From a virus: a stretch of 27,709 nt of DNA. The translations under genes were made by a program, and so were the position numbers. Positions 25,154 through 27,709 of the stretch are shown in pieces. The DNA lies in the IMG/VR virus record IMGVR_UViG_3300008114_000262, positions 1 through 27,709 of that record; one strand, written 5' to 3'. Below the pieces are notes generated by a model, which was given only the letters and a program-made list of their open reading frames with translations, searched no databases and was not told where the DNA came from. The first letter of the stretch is position 1, and each line of letters begins with the position of its first letter.

Positions 25154-27709
25154 AGAATTAACTAAAGAACTTAATGATTTAGTTAAGTCAGGTAAAATAA
25201 CTGCAAGACAAAGTGGTATTATCCTTAATAAGTTTGGAAAGGTAAATATATTCAGCGAAAAGTCGGTAGGTAGATTTACTGATTATATGGTAAAAGTATT
25301 TAATGATGCTGACTATAAAAACAAATTATCTAATGCAAGAAAAACATTATCTTCATTAAAGAAATTATCTAAAGACCAAACTAAGAATGCTGACCTTAGA
25401 GCATTAGCTTCTGAGTTTGTAAAAATAGACCCGTCTTTCGTAGATAATATCGATGAGTATAATGATATTGCAAATAAATTAAAAACAGCAGTAGATGGCT
25501 CTAAAATTAGAAAAGCCAATACTAAATTTGCAGAAACAGTAAATGCTCAGGATGTAATATCTTATGTAGAGAAAATACTTGTAGACCAAGAACAAAAAAT
25601 CAAACAAGAAAAGATTCAAGAGATACAAGACCTATTAGGTGTAGACGCTTCTGAGTTTAGTGCAGAAGAGATTGATACTTTGTTGGAATCAGATAAAGAT
25701 ATTTCTAAAGACGATGAGAAAATAGTAAGAGCTACAATTAAAAAAGCATTTGATATTTACTCAACTGTAATAAAAGAAATGTTGAACACAGGTGTCGACC
25801 CATTCACAGAAGAAGATATTACTTTTACTAAAGAACAAAAAAACCTTATTGAAAGGTTTATGAAAATAGACCCTGATAAGATTACAGATGCAAAAGAAGC
25901 ATTGAGAACTGTTGACTCTCTTATAAATTTCATACAGAATAAATCAACAGCAGGAATGTTAAAATCAATTGCTCAGTATGAGGGGATAGAAGGAGGAGAG
26001 CAAGTTGTTAGTGAAGGATTAAAAGCAACAAGACTTAGAAAATATTTTAGTACAAGATTGGGATTAGGTCTCGGAGAGCAAGTTACATCGCTACCTGTAT
26101 TGTTTGATAAAATGTTCAAAGGAGTTACAAGAGCATTAAGAGTTGAAGAGCTTATAGGTATGTCTGATTTAATTAATAATAGCTCTAAAAAAGAATCTGA
26201 ATCTAATAGAATAGTTAAAGAGTATGTAAATAAATTCTACAAAACAAAAGCAAACGGAGAGTCTTTTAATTCTGCGTACAATGATATTGAACGAGGGGTA
26301 TTTGCTCATATTTTTAGAAATGTAATTGGACCTGAATCAAGAATGAAAGAAGTTTTCAATAAAAGAAAACAAGAAGCTTTAGATGCTATTGAGTTATTAT
26401 CTAAAAGAGGAAATGATTCAGAAAAAGAAATAGCTCAACTTTTACAAAAAGTATATGATAAAATATTAGATGGTTCTGAAAATATTCAAGATGTTATTGG
26501 TAAAACTGATGCTAACAATGTAAAAGCTGTTGAGCATTGGGTAAAAGAATGGTCTAATAAATACGACTCATTAGCTGATTTGGCTCTTAACTTCTACAAT
26601 AAAGTATTAGGTAGAGACTTAAACTATACTCCTGATAAAATTAAAAAGCTTCAGGATAAAATGCAGGATATTGATTTAGAAGATATACAATCTCAATTCT
26701 TTGCTAATACTGACGAAATTTTATATGATAAAAAATCAGGAAGTTTAATGGATAAGCAAGAGAATAGAAGTATACCTAAAGATATGTATGTAGATTTCTC
26801 ATTTGATAAGAAGAATGCAAATGCTATGAGCGATGCTTTGGCTGATTTATATACTGCATTTGATGTAGCTAAAGTGGGTTCATTCCTTAAATCTAAAGAA
26901 TTTAGAAAGGTATTTCCATCAGCTAAAGATGCAAATCTTATAGATAAAAGAATAAAAAAATTCGTTAGATTAACAAGAAAGAAAACTCCTTTTTCTAATC
27001 AAGATATATCTAACCTTTTAAAAGCAGCAAATAAATTAGCTAAGCTTGGTGTTGCAGCATCATTAGCATCTCCTGCTCAGCCATTTAAACAAACCATACC
27101 GGTTATGTTTAGTACTGCTATGAGTGCGGGTAATGTAGGTCTTGGTATAGCATTTAATAAAAACTTCAATAATTGGCTTGATAATTTAGGATTAGCTATA
27201 TCAAATAGAGGTGTTGAGGCTCAGGCTGAGATAGAGTCGTTAAATAAATTATTAGAGAAAGCAGCAGATATGCCACTTGATAAAGCTTTAAAATTTATAG
27301 AAAGAACAAACGATAAAGCATTGAAAGTATTGTTGGTTAACTTTGATGTTTGGATTGCAAGAGCTTCATTTAAAGCTTATTACGAACAGTCATTAAAGAA
27401 ACAAGGATTACAATCAAGTGGTATAGATTATAGTACCCACGAAGTGAATAAACAGGCTGCTAATTATGCTCAAAGGATGGTAGATAGACAACAAAATATA
27501 TCTAACCCTGAATTAGCCGGAGATTTATTTACAACCGAAGATGCTGCAAAAAAAGCATTTGTTAAAATGCTTATGCCTTTCTCAAGTTTTAGAACGAATC
27601 AATCTGCAAGACTTGGAGCTGACTTAAGTACATTAGAATATTGGAATACTTCTACAAAAGAAGATAAAGTTATTGCTCTAAGGTCTATAGCAGGATATGT
27701 ATTAGAAGC
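25092..27709 (+). CDS. Continuation of the giant ejection protein, 3' partial (or separate overlapping gene)
   Basis: An open frame, one base ahead of the upstream gene's phase, runs without a stop to the window edge (over 850 codons). The protein sense resumes right after the A8 tract with GARESIQAWKNQTKEL and continues helical. If it is a separate gene, the only close start is ATG 25092 (MLWVQKK), just after an in-frame TGA at 25086, which would give a 62-base overlap. I favour one gene with a frame break. It is a long, charged helical protein. From about 27046 it shows a small-residue segment (LGVAASLASPAQPFKQ ... VGLGIAF), then LLVNFDVWIARASFKAYYEQ, YAQRMVDRQQN, and MLMPFSSFRTNQSARLGADL. 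I know this order from very large internal proteins of phages, including polyvalent-type proteins. No catalytic motif could be identified. Confidence 0.75.
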   Translation, partial: MLWVQKKGARESIQAWKNQTKELTKELNDLVKSGKITARQSGIILNKFGKVNIFSEKSVGRFTDYMVKVFNDADYKNKLSNARKTLSSLKKLSKDQTKNADLRALASEFVKIDPSFVDNIDEYNDIANKLKTAVDGSKIRKANTKFAETVNAQDVISYVEKILVDQEQKIKQEKIQEIQDLLGVDASEFSAEEIDTLLESDKDISKDDEKIVRATIKKAFDIYSTVIKEMLNTGVDPFTEEDITFTKEQKNLIERFMKIDPDKITDAKEALRTVDSLINFIQNKSTAGMLKSIAQYEGIEGGEQVVSEGLKATRLRKYFSTRLGLGLGEQVTSLPVLFDKMFKGVTRALRVEELIGMSDLINNSSKKESESNRIVKEYVNKFYKTKANGESFNSAYNDIERGVFAHIFRNVIGPESRMKEVFNKRKQEALDAIELLSKRGNDSEKEIAQLLQKVYDKILDGSENIQDVIGKTDANNVKAVEHWVKEWSNKYDSLADLALNFYNKVLGRDLNYTPDKIKKLQDKMQDIDLEDIQSQFFANTDEILYDKKSGSLMDKQENRSIPKDMYVDFSFDKKNANAMSDALADLYTAFDVAKVGSFLKSKEFRKVFPSAKDANLIDKRIKKFVRLTRKKTPFSNQDISNLLKAANKLAKLGVAASLASPAQPFKQTIPVMFSTAMSAGNVGLGIAFNKNFNNWLDNLGLAISNRGVEAQAEIESLNKLLEKAADMPLDKALKFIERTNDKALKVLLVNFDVWIARASFKAYYEQSLKKQGLQSSGIDYSTHEVNKQAANYAQRMVDRQQNISNPELAGDLFTTEDAAKKAFVKMLMPFSSFRTNQSARLGADLSTLEYWNTSTKEDKVIALRSIAGYVLE
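25105..25112 (+). other. A8 tract at the reading-frame break
   Basis: Eight consecutive A. The upstream frame reads TCA AAA AAA AGG and stops 39 bases on; the downstream frame reads AAA GGC GCA AGA and stays open. Seven A would make the two continuous (SKKGARESIQ). The shift is +1 (or -2), not the common -1 slip. Confidence 0.85.

Noticed and set aside
1-27709. tRNA genes, CRISPR arrays, insertion sequences, integrase and attachment sites
   Set aside because: Gaps between genes are at most about 90 bases and hold only leaders, promoter-like boxes or the two hairpins. I saw no cloverleaf, regularly spaced repeats, transposase or integrase motifs.

Overview
This window is a contiguous piece of an AT-rich tailed-phage genome, or a prophage or environmental phage contig: the DNA packaging, virion assembly, short tail and DNA-ejection module. 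All recognisable genes lie on the plus strand, packed head to tail with overlaps or gaps of at most about 90 bases. I see no tRNA, CRISPR array, insertion sequence or bacterial housekeeping gene. The host is inferred to be a Bacteroidota bacterium, probably Flavobacteriia. Start codons follow A-rich, Shine-Dalgarno-free leaders, several gaps carry a TAnnTTTG box typical of Bacteroidota -7 elements, and the structural proteins resemble those I know from marine and freshwater flavobacterial phages. The gene set (portal of about 800 aa, capsid protein, adaptor, very large nozzle-type protein, three successive ejection-type proteins, no sheath, tube or tape measure) fits a podovirus, possibly related to crAss-like phages. 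That last point is not proven here.

Layout. 1-1016: the end of an unknown gene, a 75-aa unknown protein and a protein with two GroES-like segments. 1013-5953: small terminase, large terminase and portal, chained by overlapping start and stop codons. 6012-9415: scaffold, major capsid protein, a strong hairpin terminator, then a conserved 247-aa protein closed by a second terminator. 9498-17825: two neck or tail proteins (316 and 307 aa), the 1619-aa nozzle/stabilisation protein with a cysteine-rich adhesin-like end, and two more surface or tail proteins. 17847-18251: a GNAT-type acetyltransferase, apparently with its own nearly leaderless promoter. 18253-27709: three ejection (internal virion) proteins. 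The last is very large and is interrupted at an A8 tract; its reading frame continues in another phase to the window edge.

How the genes work together. The terminases pump DNA through the portal into a capsid built by the scaffold and capsid protein. The adaptor-type proteins and the nozzle close the neck and form the short tail, and cysteine-rich modules probably decorate the tail for host contact. The membrane-active, coiled-coil ejection proteins leave with the DNA at infection. Nothing here is a clear new defence or mobile system. The points most worth checking are the A8 frame break, an H-D-x-F-G-H...E domain in the giant ejection protein, a Cys-rich module shared across a gene boundary, and a repeated leader at a fixed distance from two start codons.
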